Shown: positions 22,389-32,493, counted from the first letter of the stretch. The stretch: 64,000 bases of DNA from Massilia sp. CF038 (GCF_900129765.1 NZ_FQWU01000004.1:299629-363628); one strand, 5' to 3'. Numbers and translations are program-made. The notes: generated from the sequence alone by a model not told the origin.

Positions 22389-23699
22389 CTAGTGCAGTCG
22401 GCCGCGCGCCAGCGCGCTTTCCAGCTCTTGCAGATCGACCGGCTTCACAAAGTGGTGATCGAAGCCGGCCGCCTTGGCCAGTACCTTGTCATGCGCCTGC
22501 CCGTAACCGGTGAGCGCAATAAAGAGGGTGTGTCCGTTGCCCGGCAAGGCCCGCAGACGGCGCGCCAGCTCGTAGCCATCCATGTCCGGCAAACCAATAT
22601 CAAGGATGAAGGCTTGCGCCGCGTCCGCATGCTGGGTAACGTGCTGCAGCGTGCTGTGGGCGTCTTCCATCACCTTGACCTCGTGGCCTTCGCTAGCCAG
22701 CAATGCTGCCAGCGATTCGGCAGCGTCGGCATTGTCGTCAACGATTAACAGGCGCATGGGCGCCGCTGCGGGCGGCGTTTCAATCGCCCCATCCGGTGGC
22801 GGCTCGGCCGCAACAGTGCCCATCAAGGGCAGGAAAATGCTGAACGCGCTGCCGGTGCCCGGCCCCTTGCTGTGTGCTTCGACCCGGCCGCCATGCAGGG
22901 CCACCATACTTTTCACCAGCGCCAGCCCGAGTCCAAGGCCGCCCTGGGCCCGGTCGGGCGTGCGTTCACCCTGCGTGAACAAATCGAAGATATGCGGCAG
23001 CAGCGCCGGTTCGATGCCGCTGCCGTTGTCACTCACGCACAGGCGCACTTCCGGCCCATTTGCTTCCAGCACCAGCACGATTTCGCCGCCCTGCGGCGTG
23101 TACTTGGCTGCGTTGGTGAGCAAGTTGACGATCACCTGAATCAATCGGGTCTGGTCGCCCTCGACAAACGCGGCATCGCCACTCAGACGCAGAATCAGTG
23201 CATGGCGGCGCGCTTCAATGCTGGGGCGCGCCTGTTCAACCGCGCTGGCCACAGCCCGCTTCAAGTCCACACTTTTGCGCGTGAGCGTGACCAGCCCGCG
23301 CGTGACGCGCGATACATCGAGCAGGTCGTCGACCAGTTCGGTCATGTGCTTGACCTGGCGCGCAATCACCTCGCTCGACTTTTGCACGCTGCGCGCATCC
23401 ACTCCGGGCATCTTGAGCAATTGCGCGGCGGCGCTGATGGGCGCCAGCGGATTGCGCAACTCATGCGCAAGCATGGCCAGGAATTCATTCTGCTGACGGT
23501 TGCGCGCTTCGGCCGCCTCGTGCGACACCTGCGACCGCACGGCCGCCAATACCAAATGCTGATTGGCCGCACGCAGCTGCGACACCAGGCCGGTCAGGTC
23601 GGCCACTTCGGCTTCGCCGCTGCGCTGGTCGCGCACGGCATCGACCAGACGACCGATGGCGTCTTTCAATCGTTGATCGTCGTGCGCGCCATGGTCCAA
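22389..23699 (-). CDS. Hybrid sensor histidine kinase with C-terminal receiver
   Basis: About 436 residues. It has a short N-terminal helical region with no transmembrane segment, a HisKA domain with the phosphorylatable histidine in FLAMLAHELRNPLAPIS, a HATPase domain with VSDNGSGIEPALLPHIFDLF and GGLGLGLALVKSM, and a receiver with VDDNADAAESL, the phospho-acceptor in FILDIGLPDMDGYEL and HHFVKPVD. It is the third gene of an operon with the KaiC-like ATPase. There is no ATG: TTG at 23699 lies after the ATPase stop, while GTG at 23822 would overlap it by 94 bases. Soluble location suggests the input comes from the partner ATPase. Confidence 0.85.
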   Translation of the reverse strand: MDHGAHDDQRLKDAIGRLVDAVRDQRSGEAEVADLTGLVSQLRAANQHLVLAAVRSQVSHEAAEARNRQQNEFLAMLAHELRNPLAPISAAAQLLKMPGVDARSVQKSSEVIARQVKHMTELVDDLLDVSRVTRGLVTLTRKSVDLKRAVASAVEQARPSIEARRHALILRLSGDAAFVEGDQTRLIQVIVNLLTNAAKYTPQGGEIVLVLEANGPEVRLCVSDNGSGIEPALLPHIFDLFTQGERTPDRAQGGLGLGLALVKSMVALHGGRVEAHSKGPGTGSAFSIFLPLMGTVAAEPPPDGAIETPPAAAPMRLLIVDDNADAAESLAALLASEGHEVKVMEDAHSTLQHVTQHADAAQAFILDIGLPDMDGYELARRLRALPGNGHTLFIALTGYGQAHDKVLAKAAGFDHHFVKPVDLQELESALARGRLH

Positions 23700-23728
23700 T
23701 TTGGTGTCCGTTTCTGTCCGTGTAATTG

Positions 23729-25138
23729 CTACTGCGCGGGGATGGCGATTTGAATATGATCGGCGTGCGTCACGAACTCGCGCACCTCGTCGCTGTGCGA
23801 ACAGCCGCGCAGTTTCGGACACGCGATCAGTTTGATCAGACGGTTGTCGCGCTCGATGTAGCGCATCGAGATGATGCAGTCGACGATAAAGGAACTGGGG
23901 CTGAAGATCTGATCACCCGCTTCCGACAGGTTTCGGATCATCATGACCGTTACACCGCGCGCGTGCAGATTCGACAGCATGCGGAACAGCGACTCCTGGA
24001 AGTTTGCGCGGAACTGGGGGGCCAGCACCAGTTCCAGGGCGGTCAACGAGTCGATCACAATGCGGCGCGCGCCGGTGCGAATGGCGGCGTCGGCCAGTTC
24101 GGTAACGATTTCTTCGATCGACATGTCGAAGGCGCGTGGACGCACGTCGGTCACCTGACCGGCTTCGATCATCGCCTGCAAGGGCGAATTCGAAGCATGG
24201 AAGAAGCCATTCTCGAACGAAGCGACAATCCCGTGCTCACCCGCTTCAGCGCCCGCTTTGAGGAAGGAAGTCGCCAGCACCGTTTTGCCGGCACCGGATG
24301 GGCCATTGATCACAACCGAGTAGCCAACGGGAATACCACCGTGCAGCATGGCGTCAAGTTCTGCGCTGCCCGAGGAAATGCGCGCACCGCCGCGGCGGAA
24401 GGCAGGGTCTTCGGGTGCGTCGACAATGCCGCCCGAGAGCAGGCGCGGATACACCTGCAGGCCGTTAGCGGTGATGCGGAAGCAGTGCAAGCCTTGCATA
24501 TGATGCGAGCCGCGCATCTTGACGACGCGGACCTTGCGCACGGCGGCGTTTTCGTCCATGTCCTGGCACAGATGAATGACCCCGTCGGCGACCGTGAAGA
24601 TGGGGTTCTCTTCCTGCGTGCTGTCGGCGTATTCGCCGATCAGGAAGGTGGTGGCCTGCCAGGTCGACAGTTGCACGCCCAGCTGCTGCACAAAGTACTG
24701 CAGACTGGCCATGCTCTGATGCGCGTCGCGCGTGGCCTGCACCACGGACTTGAACGAGTCCACAAAAATCAGCTCGGGCTGGAAGCTCTGCACTTCGGCC
24801 AGGATGCGCTCGAGCACACCACTGAAGCCGCCTTTTTGCAGGTCGTCCGCCAGGTTTACATATTTGATTGCCGATCCCACCTTGGCTGGATCGAAAAAGC
24901 TGTACTGCTGCTGGAACCGCAGCATTTTGAGCGGTGGCTCGCCCAGAATGGTGAAGAACAAGGCCTTGCGCTGCTCGCTGGCCAGGGCAAACATGATCTG
25001 GTGCGCCAGCGTGGTCTTGCCGCTCCCGGGCGCGCCTGTCAATACGATGAACGAATACTTGGAAATACCGCCCTCGAGCAATGTATCCAGGCCGGGTACG
25101 CCGGTCTGTAATTTTTGAAGATTTACCTTGTTCGACAT
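23729..25138 (-). CDS. KaiC-like double-domain RecA-fold ATPase
   Basis: A 469-residue protein with two KaiC/RadA-type domains. Walker A motifs are GAPGSGKTT near residue 37 and GPSGAGKTV near residue 274; Walker B strands are ELIFVDSFKS and RIVIDSLTAL. Each domain keeps one acidic residue where cyanobacterial KaiC has a catalytic Glu pair (FTILGEPP and ASFENGFF). The C-terminal segment SPSSFIVDCIISMRYIER aligns with the KaiC autophosphorylation region. AGGAAA precedes ATG 25138. It lies between a small unknown gene and a hybrid kinase gene. No kaiA or kaiB is near. Probably a phospho-signalling ATPase rather than a clock. Confidence 0.88.
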   Translation of the reverse strand: MSNKVNLQKLQTGVPGLDTLLEGGISKYSFIVLTGAPGSGKTTLAHQIMFALASEQRKALFFTILGEPPLKMLRFQQQYSFFDPAKVGSAIKYVNLADDLQKGGFSGVLERILAEVQSFQPELIFVDSFKSVVQATRDAHQSMASLQYFVQQLGVQLSTWQATTFLIGEYADSTQEENPIFTVADGVIHLCQDMDENAAVRKVRVVKMRGSHHMQGLHCFRITANGLQVYPRLLSGGIVDAPEDPAFRRGGARISSGSAELDAMLHGGIPVGYSVVINGPSGAGKTVLATSFLKAGAEAGEHGIVASFENGFFHASNSPLQAMIEAGQVTDVRPRAFDMSIEEIVTELADAAIRTGARRIVIDSLTALELVLAPQFRANFQESLFRMLSNLHARGVTVMMIRNLSEAGDQIFSPSSFIVDCIISMRYIERDNRLIKLIACPKLRGCSHSDEVREFVTHADHIQIAIPAQ

Positions 25139-25148
25139 CTTGAATTTC

Positions 25149-25580
25149 CTAGCTGTTTCCGTGAGATTGTCCAACCCAGGCCGAGCGCAATATTTGCGCC
25201 ATCAGGACCTCGCCGATCATCGATTCGACCAAATCGGTGAACGTATTGAGCAAGACGTTGCCGCACGACTCGGCCACACCGGGCTCGAGCGCACGCAAGT
25301 CTTCCTTGAGGGTATGGAACAAAAGATCGATCGATTTTCCCGGCAGGACTGCAGAGAATCCGGGGCAGTCCGGGGCGGCCAGATGGAGGGCGCGCGCGTA
25401 CAAGCTTTGAAAGCCGGACACGCCAATGAGCGGCGTCAGGTGAAACGCCACCTGCTCCCACAGCCACAGCACCTGCTCGGCCAGAACGTTAGGATCGGCA
25501 ACGCAGCCCGCCTTCTGCGTCAGGAGCCGGGAAATCATCTGCTTTCTATCTTCGGTAGTGACTGTCATCTGCGGGTGCAT
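25149..25580 (-). CDS. Unknown helical protein, first gene of the KaiC-like operon
   Basis: A 143-residue protein I do not recognise. It appears all-helical, with no signal peptide or membrane helix; segments include EQVLWLWEQVAFHLTPLIG and LLNTFTDLVESMIGEVLMAQ. It ends 10 bases before the ATPase start, so it is co-transcribed. A second ATG at 25568 is possible; neither has a clear ribosome site. Position suggests a partner or adaptor of the ATPase. Confidence 0.7.
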   Translation of the reverse strand: MHPQMTVTTEDRKQMISRLLTQKAGCVADPNVLAEQVLWLWEQVAFHLTPLIGVSGFQSLYARALHLAAPDCPGFSAVLPGKSIDLLFHTLKEDLRALEPGVAESCGNVLLNTFTDLVESMIGEVLMAQILRSAWVGQSHGNS

Positions 25581-25691
25581 AGTGGGGCGCTTGTCATCGG
25601 CACGTAGTGATGTTGGCCGACGCTGAGTTTAGCACCAGGACGGCAGAAAACCCTGCACGTTAAGCAACAAAACGCGCATAGTAACCAACTC

Positions 25692-26669
25692 TTACTCATC
25701 ATCATGATAGCGCACACCGATCTGGCGCCGAATGCTGTCCAGTGCGCCCATCAGGTGCAGGGTTTCTGCCAGCGGCATGATGGGACTTTCCAGCAGGCCG
25801 GCGCGCAAACAGCGTCCCGCTTCCATCGCTTCGTGTACATACCCGTTGCCCAGGAACGGGGTGGGAACAGTGCGCGTGTGGCCGTCCGCGCGCGACACGG
25901 TGACGCTGGTGGTGCGGTGAAACTGCGTGTTCATGCGCACAAAACCCAGCTCGCCGCTGACCGTCAGTTCGCATGGGGTGCGCACCTTGAACGAGCAGCA
26001 GCACACTGACATGGCGCCGCCTTCGTGCTGCAGGGTGAAGCTGGTTTGCAGGTCAACACCGGTTGGGCCGACGTCGGCTTTTGCCTGCACCGAGGCCACG
26101 GGCCCGAGCAGCGCGGTAGCAAGCGAAAGCGGGTAGATGCCCAGATCGAGCAAAGCACCGCCACCCAGATCGGGATTGTTGACGCGGTGGGCCGGGTCCT
26201 TGGTGGCGGTAAAGCCGAAGTCGGCGGTCACCAGATGCACGGGGCCGATCTCGCCGCTGGCGATGATGCGCTTGACTTCGGCCAGTGCGGGCATGAAGCG
26301 GGTCCACATGGCTTCCATCAGGAACAGCTTTTTTTCACGGGCCAGGGCGACCACCTGCTCGGCCTGACGACGATTGATGGTGAACGCTTTTTCGCACAGG
26401 ACCGCCTTGCCGCCGTTTAGCAGCATCAGGGCGTTCTCGGCATGCATGGGGTGCGGCGTGGCGATGTAGACGATGTCAATGTCCGGCGCGGCGGCCAGGT
26501 CTTCGTAGCGGCCGTACGTCCGCGCGACGCCGAATTCGGCGCCGAAGGCGGCGGCGCTGTCGGCGCTGCGCGAGGCCACGGCTGCCAGGACGGCATCAGG
26601 CGTGTCTTTGAGTGCGTTTGCAAAGGCGCGCGCGATTTTACCGGTGCCGAGAATGCCCCAACGGATCAT
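25692..26669 (-). CDS. Gfo/Idh/MocA-family NAD(P)-dependent oxidoreductase
   Basis: A 325-residue dehydrogenase. The Rossmann motif GILGTGKIARAFANAL starts the protein, CEKAFTINRRQAEQV holds the conserved EK(A/P) lysine and GGGALLDLGIYPLSLA is the typical C-domain substrate segment. Members act on sugars, inositols or trans-dihydrodiols; the substrate cannot be assigned. AAGGA precedes the ATG. Stands alone; a palindromic repeat lies upstream, between it and DUF3025. Confidence 0.88.
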   Translation of the reverse strand: MIRWGILGTGKIARAFANALKDTPDAVLAAVASRSADSAAAFGAEFGVARTYGRYEDLAAAPDIDIVYIATPHPMHAENALMLLNGGKAVLCEKAFTINRRQAEQVVALAREKKLFLMEAMWTRFMPALAEVKRIIASGEIGPVHLVTADFGFTATKDPAHRVNNPDLGGGALLDLGIYPLSLATALLGPVASVQAKADVGPTGVDLQTSFTLQHEGGAMSVCCCSFKVRTPCELTVSGELGFVRMNTQFHRTTSVTVSRADGHTRTVPTPFLGNGYVHEAMEAGRCLRAGLLESPIMPLAETLHLMGALDSIRRQIGVRYHDDE

Positions 26670-26694
26670 GATCGTTCCTTATAAATAGTCGAAA

Positions 26695-26778
26695 CATCGC
26701 CCTCGCGAAGGCGGGGGCCCATAGCACCTACCCGACTTCGCGAACTGTCTATAGGTCCCCGCCTTCGCGAGGACGACG
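26695..26778. repeat. Dispersed palindromic repeat, copy 3
   Basis: Left end CATCGCCCTCGCGAAGGCGG, right end CCGCCTTCGCGAGGACGACG, spacer about 45 bases. The right half is inside the 3' end of the DUF3025 gene and supplies its last codons and stop. The left end is 26 bases upstream of the oxidoreductase start. Confidence 0.87.
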
Positions 26779-27555
26779 GGGTCGGAAGACGCTTGCGTCG
26801 GCGTAAAACGCTTCATCCTGCTCCGGCCACCAACCCGGTATACCCAGCACTGGCAGTGGCGTGAAGCATGCCGTGTTCAACTGCTCCGTCGCCAGCGACG
26901 CAGCAAGATGCGCATCGATCCATGCGCGCTGCGCGTCGGCGGTGAGGGTAAAGTGGACATCATCTGCTTCAACCACGCGCGTATGCGCCGTAATAGCCTT
27001 GCGCGGCGCGACCAGTTTTTCCATCAGCGCGTGCCCGAACAACCACACCTGCACGTCCGGCCCGAACATGGCACGCCGCTGCACCAACGCATCCTGCCAC
27101 GCATGGGCACGCAGCGCCTGCGCCAGCGCTTGCCCCTCTGCGCCACGGCGCACAATCAGCAACGCGCAGTTTTCGTCAAAAATGGTCGCCGCATCACGCG
27201 CCGCCCCGCGCGACTTGCCCACCCCAGCCAGCGCAATCTGCGCCGCCTGCAGCGCATTGAGCTGCTGCTTGATACGCGGGAAGGTCAGCCACACCAGGCC
27301 ATTGAAAAAATCATGCAGATTCTCGCGTGTAGGCACGCAGCCTGTGCTGCCGATGAATTCCTCGTAGGCGCGCCCCTCGGGCAGTTGCGCTTGCGGCACA
27401 AAGCGCAGCGGCTGCCCTGCATGGTTGTGCAGCGCCAGCGACTGTGCACCGGCATTGAGCGCGCCGGTGATACCTAACGCTGAGAAATCGAGCCGCGCAA
27501 ACGCCGGCCGGACCGCGTCGTACCACGGCCGCGTCCAGTCAATCTGGTCGAACAT
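26749..27555 (-). CDS. DUF3025 family protein
   Basis: A 268-residue protein of unknown function that matches my memory of DUF3025: it starts FDQIDWTRPWYDAVRPAF and contains YEEFIGSTGCVPTRENLHDFFN and WLTFPRIKQQLNALQA. It starts 4 bases after the pyrC stop, so it is probably translated by coupling. The last residues RPREGGDL are encoded by palindromic repeat copy 3, meaning the repeat has replaced or extended the native C-terminus. The open frame runs upstream through pyrC in another frame; that part is not coding. Confidence 0.8.
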   Translation of the reverse strand: MFDQIDWTRPWYDAVRPAFARLDFSALGITGALNAGAQSLALHNHAGQPLRFVPQAQLPEGRAYEEFIGSTGCVPTRENLHDFFNGLVWLTFPRIKQQLNALQAAQIALAGVGKSRGAARDAATIFDENCALLIVRRGAEGQALAQALRAHAWQDALVQRRAMFGPDVQVWLFGHALMEKLVAPRKAITAHTRVVEADDVHFTLTADAQRAWIDAHLAASLATEQLNTACFTPLPVLGIPGWWPEQDEAFYADASVFRPRRPREGGDL

Positions 27556-27559
27556 CAGA

Positions 27560-28615
27560 CTACAGCAGCTTCCAGTTGATCTGTTCGCCGCCATTGAGTG
27601 GCACCAGCGCCGAATCGGCCATTGGCACGGTTTGCGGCAGCGTCCATGCTTCGCGCACCAGGGTGACGGTCTCGGTATTGCGTGGCAGCTCGTAGAAGTC
27701 GGGGCCAAACTGGCTGGCGAAGCCTTCAAGCTTGTCGAGCGCGCCGGCACGTTCGAATGCTTCGGCGTACATCTCCATCGCGTGCAAGGCGGTGTAGCAG
27801 CCGGCGCAGCCGCAGGAAGTCTCTTTCGCGCCAATCGCGTGCGGCGCCGAATCGGTGCCCAGGAAGAAGCGCTCGTCGCCGCTGGTGGCGGCAGTCATCA
27901 GCGCCAGGCGATGTTCTTCGCGCTTGAGCACGGGCAGGCAGTAGTAGTGCGGACGAATGCCGCCCTTAAAGATCTCGTTGCGGTTGTACAGGAGGTGGTG
28001 CGCCGTGATGGTGGCCGCGATCGGGCCTTCCGCTTCCGCCACGTACTGCGCCGCGTCCTTGGTGGTGATGTGTTCGAACACGATCTTCAGCGCGGGCATG
28101 TCGCGCCGCAGTGGCCGCATCACGCGTTCGATAAAGACCGCTTCGCGGTCAAACAGATCGATCTCCTGATCGGTCACTTCGCCATGCACCAGGAAGGGCA
28201 TGCCAACTTCCTGCATAGCTTCGAGCGTTTTGTAGCACTTGGCAAGATCAGTGACGCCCGCGTCGGAATTGGTGGTGGCGCCTGCCGGGTATAGCTTGAC
28301 CGCGTGAACAAAGCCGCTGTCCGCAGCGCGCCGAATCTCGTCGGGGTCGGTATTGTCGGTCAGGTAGAGCGTCATCAGCGGTTCGAAACGCATGCCCGAC
28401 GGCAGTGCAGCCAGAATCCGCTCGCGATAGGCCGCGGCCATGGCCGTGGTGGTGACAGGCGGCTTCAGATTTGGCATCACGATGGCGCGCGCAAATTGGC
28501 GCGCACTGTGCGGCAGCACGCTGGCCAGGGCCGCGCCATCGCGCAGGTGCAGGTGCCAGTCATCCGGGCGGGCGATGGTAATGCTTTTCGGGGAGTCGAG
28601 TTCGGGCGTGGACAT
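27560..28615 (-). CDS. pyrC: Dihydroorotase
   Basis: A 351-residue type II dihydroorotase that cyclises carbamoyl-aspartate to dihydroorotate in pyrimidine synthesis. Zinc ligands are in [12 protein letters not shown], the carboxylated lysine in [15 protein letters not shown], and the later histidines in LVHGEV and ITTKDAAQY. The loop [10 protein letters not shown] carries the catalytic aspartate. ATG 28615 is preferred over an upstream TTG at 28627. Followed at once by DUF3025. Confidence 0.96.
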   Translation of the reverse strand: MSTPELDSPKSITIARPDDWHLHLRDGAALASVLPHSARQFARAIVMPNLKPPVTTTAMAAAYRERILAALPSGMRFEPLMTLYLTDNTDPDEIRRAADSGFVHAVKLYPAGATTNSDAGVTDLAKCYKTLEAMQEVGMPFLVHGEVTDQEIDLFDREAVFIERVMRPLRRDMPALKIVFEHITTKDAAQYVAEAEGPIAATITAHHLLYNRNEIFKGGIRPHYYCLPVLKREEHRLALMTAATSGDERFFLGTDSAPHAIGAKETSCGCAGCYTALHAMEMYAEAFERAGALDKLEGFASQFGPDFYELPRNTETVTLVREAWTLPQTVPMADSALVPLNGGEQINWKLL

Positions 28616-28890
28616 GGCGGCTTTCAAAAAACGGATGCCGTCATTTTACCCGCTGCGGCGTTTCCGGACCGGCGCTTCTGCCCCCTCTATTACGAACTTT
28701 ATTAAAAGAAATCTGTATGTTTTTGGCATCAACAATTGTCATGATTTTGAAACATATGTTCGTTATGCTGGGTTTTCGCACTAGACTCGGCAATAGATTC
28801 TGAGCAAGGCGGTACCTGCGTTTCAGCGTCGCGTGCAGGAGCATCGGAGTCATCCGGGCTGTTCTTAACACACGAAATTGGAGATCTAAA

Positions 28891-29373
28891 TTGAAAAAAT
28901 TAACGATTGCTCTGTTTTTGCTGTCCCAAACGCTGCTTGCCTCGGCTTCCGAACTGTCTACCTGCACTGCCAACAAAGGTGCCTACATCACTGGCACCGT
29001 GACCAGCGCGCCCCGCTTTGCCACGGGCTCCACCGTGATTGATGGCGTGCGGCTGACCCACACCCGCTTGAACCTGCGCTCCGACCAGGACGGCAAAACC
29101 TATGATGTGGCGATGGACAATGTGTACGCGGTCGACTACGTACGCAATGCCACCACCATGCCCAAGTCGCTGGCCGCCATCAAGGTCAACCAGCGCCTCG
29201 GCCTGTGCGGCCTGAAATACACGAGCGGCACTGGCATTCACTGGGTGCACAGCAATTGTGGTGTGACGCCGACCGCCACCAAGCCGAACGGCTGGGTCAA
29301 GATCATCGCCTCCAGCGGTTCGGTCGGCGCCAATCTGGAACGCAGCCAGAACTACTGCTCGCTGTTTAACTAA
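28891..29373 (+). CDS. Secreted protein of unknown function
   Basis: A 160-residue protein with a clear signal peptide (KKLTIALFLLSQTLLASASE, cleavage near residue 20). The mature part has four cysteines (CTANKG, GLCGLKY, SNCGV, YCSLFN) that could form two disulfides in the periplasm. I do not recognise the family. The start is TTG, strongly supported by GGAG seven bases upstream and by the signal peptide. The upstream 275 bases to pyrC hold no gene. Confidence 0.8.
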   Translation: MKKLTIALFLLSQTLLASASELSTCTANKGAYITGTVTSAPRFATGSTVIDGVRLTHTRLNLRSDQDGKTYDVAMDNVYAVDYVRNATTMPKSLAAIKVNQRLGLCGLKYTSGTGIHWVHSNCGVTPTATKPNGWVKIIASSGSVGANLERSQNYCSLFN

Positions 29374-29381
29374 GAGCGCAC

Positions 29382-29408
29382 GCAGTCCGCAGTTGATCTG
29401 CGGACTGC
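29382..29408. terminator. Perfect 11-bp hairpin between two plus-strand genes
   Basis: GCAGTCCGCAG and CTGCGGACTGC pair around TTGAT, 8 bases after the stop of the secreted-protein gene. No T-run follows, so it would be an imperfect intrinsic terminator or a 3' stabiliser. Confidence 0.5.
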
Positions 29409-29418
29409 ATACTGTTCT

Positions 29419-30303
29419 ATGCTGATGAAACTACGCGACAGCGCCCTGTTCGTTCTTGGTATCGCCGCCTTGACGGTAGCGGCCTGGTTCGCGTTGCCCG
29501 CGAAGGAAAACGAACCCGCACCCGTTCCCGCAAAAGCGGCCCAGAAACCCGTCGACCAGATCGGCTGGCTCGCTTCGCTGCCGCAGGCCGCGCCGGACAG
29601 GGATCTGTTTCCACCAGTGCCGAGCCGCAGCGCCAGCGTGAACGGGCGCAATGGGCGGGCGCTGGACCTGGGTGGCAAGACCGTTGCGGCGTATATCGCC
29701 GAACGGATCGGCAAGGCGCGCGGGGGCGATGCAGCAGCCGCGTACGAGGTGTATCAAGCCGAATCAATCTGCGCTGCCAACGCGGATCCGGTGGCGCCTT
29801 ACGCCGACCCCACCGAACACGCCGCGTTTTTGAAGGAACGCGAAGCAATGGTGGCATTGTGCGCAGGCGTCTCGCCGGCACAAGTGCAGGAGCGGCTGGG
29901 CTTTCTGGCCGCGGCGGCCCGCGCGGGCATGATCAAGGCGCAGCTTGATTTTTATACCGAAGGACCGTATGGCCGTGAATTCGACATGGCCGAAAACGCC
30001 AGCGATCCGACTGTGGTGCAGTGGAAGCTGGACGCCTTGTCCTACCTGAAGCAGGCCGGCGACAAGTGCGATCACTTCGCGCTGGCCACCTTGTCCAACG
30101 TGTATGACGCAGGCGCCCTGACAGCCCGCGACATGCGTACTTCGATGGCGTATGCGATTGCCGCCGCCGCGCCGCGCAAAATGGAACTGACCGAAGAGCA
30201 GCTGCGCAGCCGCTTTGGTGAAGAACTCAATGGCGCCGATTTCGACAGCGCGCGCCAGCTGGGGGCGGCGCTGACAGCGCAGGCTTGCCCTGCTTCGCGC
30301 TGA
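29419..30303 (+). CDS. Membrane-anchored protein of unknown function
   Basis: A 294-residue protein with an N-terminal membrane anchor (LRDSALFVLGIAALTVAAWFA truncated here at its ends), a proline/alanine-rich linker (about residues 30-60) and an extracytoplasmic helical domain. The domain has helix pairs such as ERIGKARGGDAAAAYEVYQA and LSYLKQAGDKCDHFALATL that look like Sel1/TPR-type repeats, but I cannot place it in a family. Three to four cysteines suggest disulfides. Start ATG 29419 or 29425; no strong ribosome site. Confidence 0.72.
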   Translation: MLMKLRDSALFVLGIAALTVAAWFALPAKENEPAPVPAKAAQKPVDQIGWLASLPQAAPDRDLFPPVPSRSASVNGRNGRALDLGGKTVAAYIAERIGKARGGDAAAAYEVYQAESICAANADPVAPYADPTEHAAFLKEREAMVALCAGVSPAQVQERLGFLAAAARAGMIKAQLDFYTEGPYGREFDMAENASDPTVVQWKLDALSYLKQAGDKCDHFALATLSNVYDAGALTARDMRTSMAYAIAAAAPRKMELTEEQLRSRFGEELNGADFDSARQLGAALTAQACPASR

Positions 30304-30329
30304 CGCGCCAGAGCTTCTGACAGCGCCGG

Positions 30330-31055
<726 letters not shown>

Positions 31056-31226
31056 GTTGTTTTTTGTCGGATTTATTGGCGCCGTAGCGAGCTTGACAGC
31101 ACTAGCAGTGCCTAGGATACTGCGGAACTTGCCAGAAGTTTCATCACCCATTCGGCTTGTCTGCTCACAAAATACACCAATTTTGCCCGAGAACGCACGG
31201 ATCGACCCAATTACAGGATGCAGCAC

Positions 31227-32480
31227 ATGAATAAACGCAACCGCCTGACCATCTACATCATCGCGGGCTTGATACTCGGCATCGTTGCTGGCTATGTCGC
31301 CAACATCACGCTGGCCGATCCCAAAGCCTTCGCCGAGTACATGGGCCTGATCACCACGCTGTTCCTTCGCCTGATCAAGATGATCATTGCGCCGCTGGTG
31401 TTCTCGACCCTGGTGGTGGGCATTGCCAAAATGGGTGACGCGAAAGAAGTCGGGCGGGTCGGGGTCAAGGCCCTGGGCTGGTTCGTGATTGCCTCATTCA
31501 TCTCGTTGTCGCTCGGTCTGATCATGGTGAATCTGTTCAAGCCAGGTCTGGGCATGGAAAAATTCCTCGACCCCACCGCGGTCAATGACCTGGCCAAATC
31601 GAGCCTGTCGCTGAAAGACTTTGTCACACACCTGGTGCCATCGTCGATCGTGGACGGCATGGCCAAAAACGAGATTTTGCAAATCGTCGTGTTCTCGATC
31701 TTCTTTGGTACCGCTGCCGCTGCCGTCGGCCAGCGCGCCAACCCGATGATTGAAGCCATTGACGGCGTCGCCCACGTGATGCTCAAGGTGACGGGCTACG
31801 TGATGAACTTCGCACCGATCGCCGTGTTTGCCGCGGTTACCGCCATCATCGCCAAGAGCGGCATGCAAGTACTGTCGACCTACGGCATTTTCATGGCCGA
31901 ATTCTATTTCGCCATTATCGTGCTGTGGATCGTGCTGACCATCGCCGGTTTCCTGTTCCTGGGCCCGCGCGTGTTTGCCCTGCTGCGCATTTTGCGCGAA
32001 CCGACCATTCTGGCGTTTTCAACCGCATCGTCCGAAGCGGCTTTCCCGAAAACGCTCGAGGGTCTGGAACGCTTTGGCGTGAAGAACCGCATTGCCGCCT
32101 TTGTGCTGCCGGTCGGTTATTCCTTCAATCTGGATGGCTCGATGATGTATTGCACCTTTGCTACCATCTTCATCGCCCAGGCCTACGGTATTGAAATGTC
32201 GCTCGGCACCCAGATGACAATGATGCTGGTGTTGATGCTGACCTCCAAAGGCATGGCCGGCGTGCCGCGCGCCTCGCTGGTGGTGATTGCTGCCACCCTG
32301 GACCAGTTCGGCATACCTGCAGCGGGCATGGTCTTGCTGCTCGGAATAGACCATTTCCTGGATATGGCACGCTCTGCGACCAACGTCATCGGCAACGGCA
32401 TTGCCACTGCCGTGGTCGCAAAATGGGAAGGTGAGTTGAGCGATCCAAGCAAGGATCCATCCACTGCGCCACTGACCTGA
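31227..32480 (+). CDS. Dicarboxylate/amino acid:cation symporter (DAACS family)
   Basis: A 417-residue GltP/DctA-type carrier that takes up aspartate, glutamate or C4-dicarboxylates with protons or sodium. The family's two hairpin signatures are visible as FSTASSEAAFPKTLEGL and VLPVGYSFNLDGSMMY, followed by SKGMAGVPRASLVVIA. NLDGS replaces the more common NMDGT/NLDGT. The start at 31227 is chosen for its spacing to AGGA. It lies next to an amidohydrolase and a periplasmic asparaginase, which would supply aspartate. Confidence 0.93.
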   Translation: MNKRNRLTIYIIAGLILGIVAGYVANITLADPKAFAEYMGLITTLFLRLIKMIIAPLVFSTLVVGIAKMGDAKEVGRVGVKALGWFVIASFISLSLGLIMVNLFKPGLGMEKFLDPTAVNDLAKSSLSLKDFVTHLVPSSIVDGMAKNEILQIVVFSIFFGTAAAAVGQRANPMIEAIDGVAHVMLKVTGYVMNFAPIAVFAAVTAIIAKSGMQVLSTYGIFMAEFYFAIIVLWIVLTIAGFLFLGPRVFALLRILREPTILAFSTASSEAAFPKTLEGLERFGVKNRIAAFVLPVGYSFNLDGSMMYCTFATIFIAQAYGIEMSLGTQMTMMLVLMLTSKGMAGVPRASLVVIAATLDQFGIPAAGMVLLLGIDHFLDMARSATNVIGNGIATAVVAKWEGELSDPSKDPSTAPLT

Positions 32481-32493
32481 TCCAGGTTTGCGT

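Noticed and set aside
23729..25138. A true circadian Kai system
   Set aside because: No KaiA or KaiB in the neighbourhood, and the phosphorylation and catalytic positions differ from cyanobacterial KaiC as far as I can align them.
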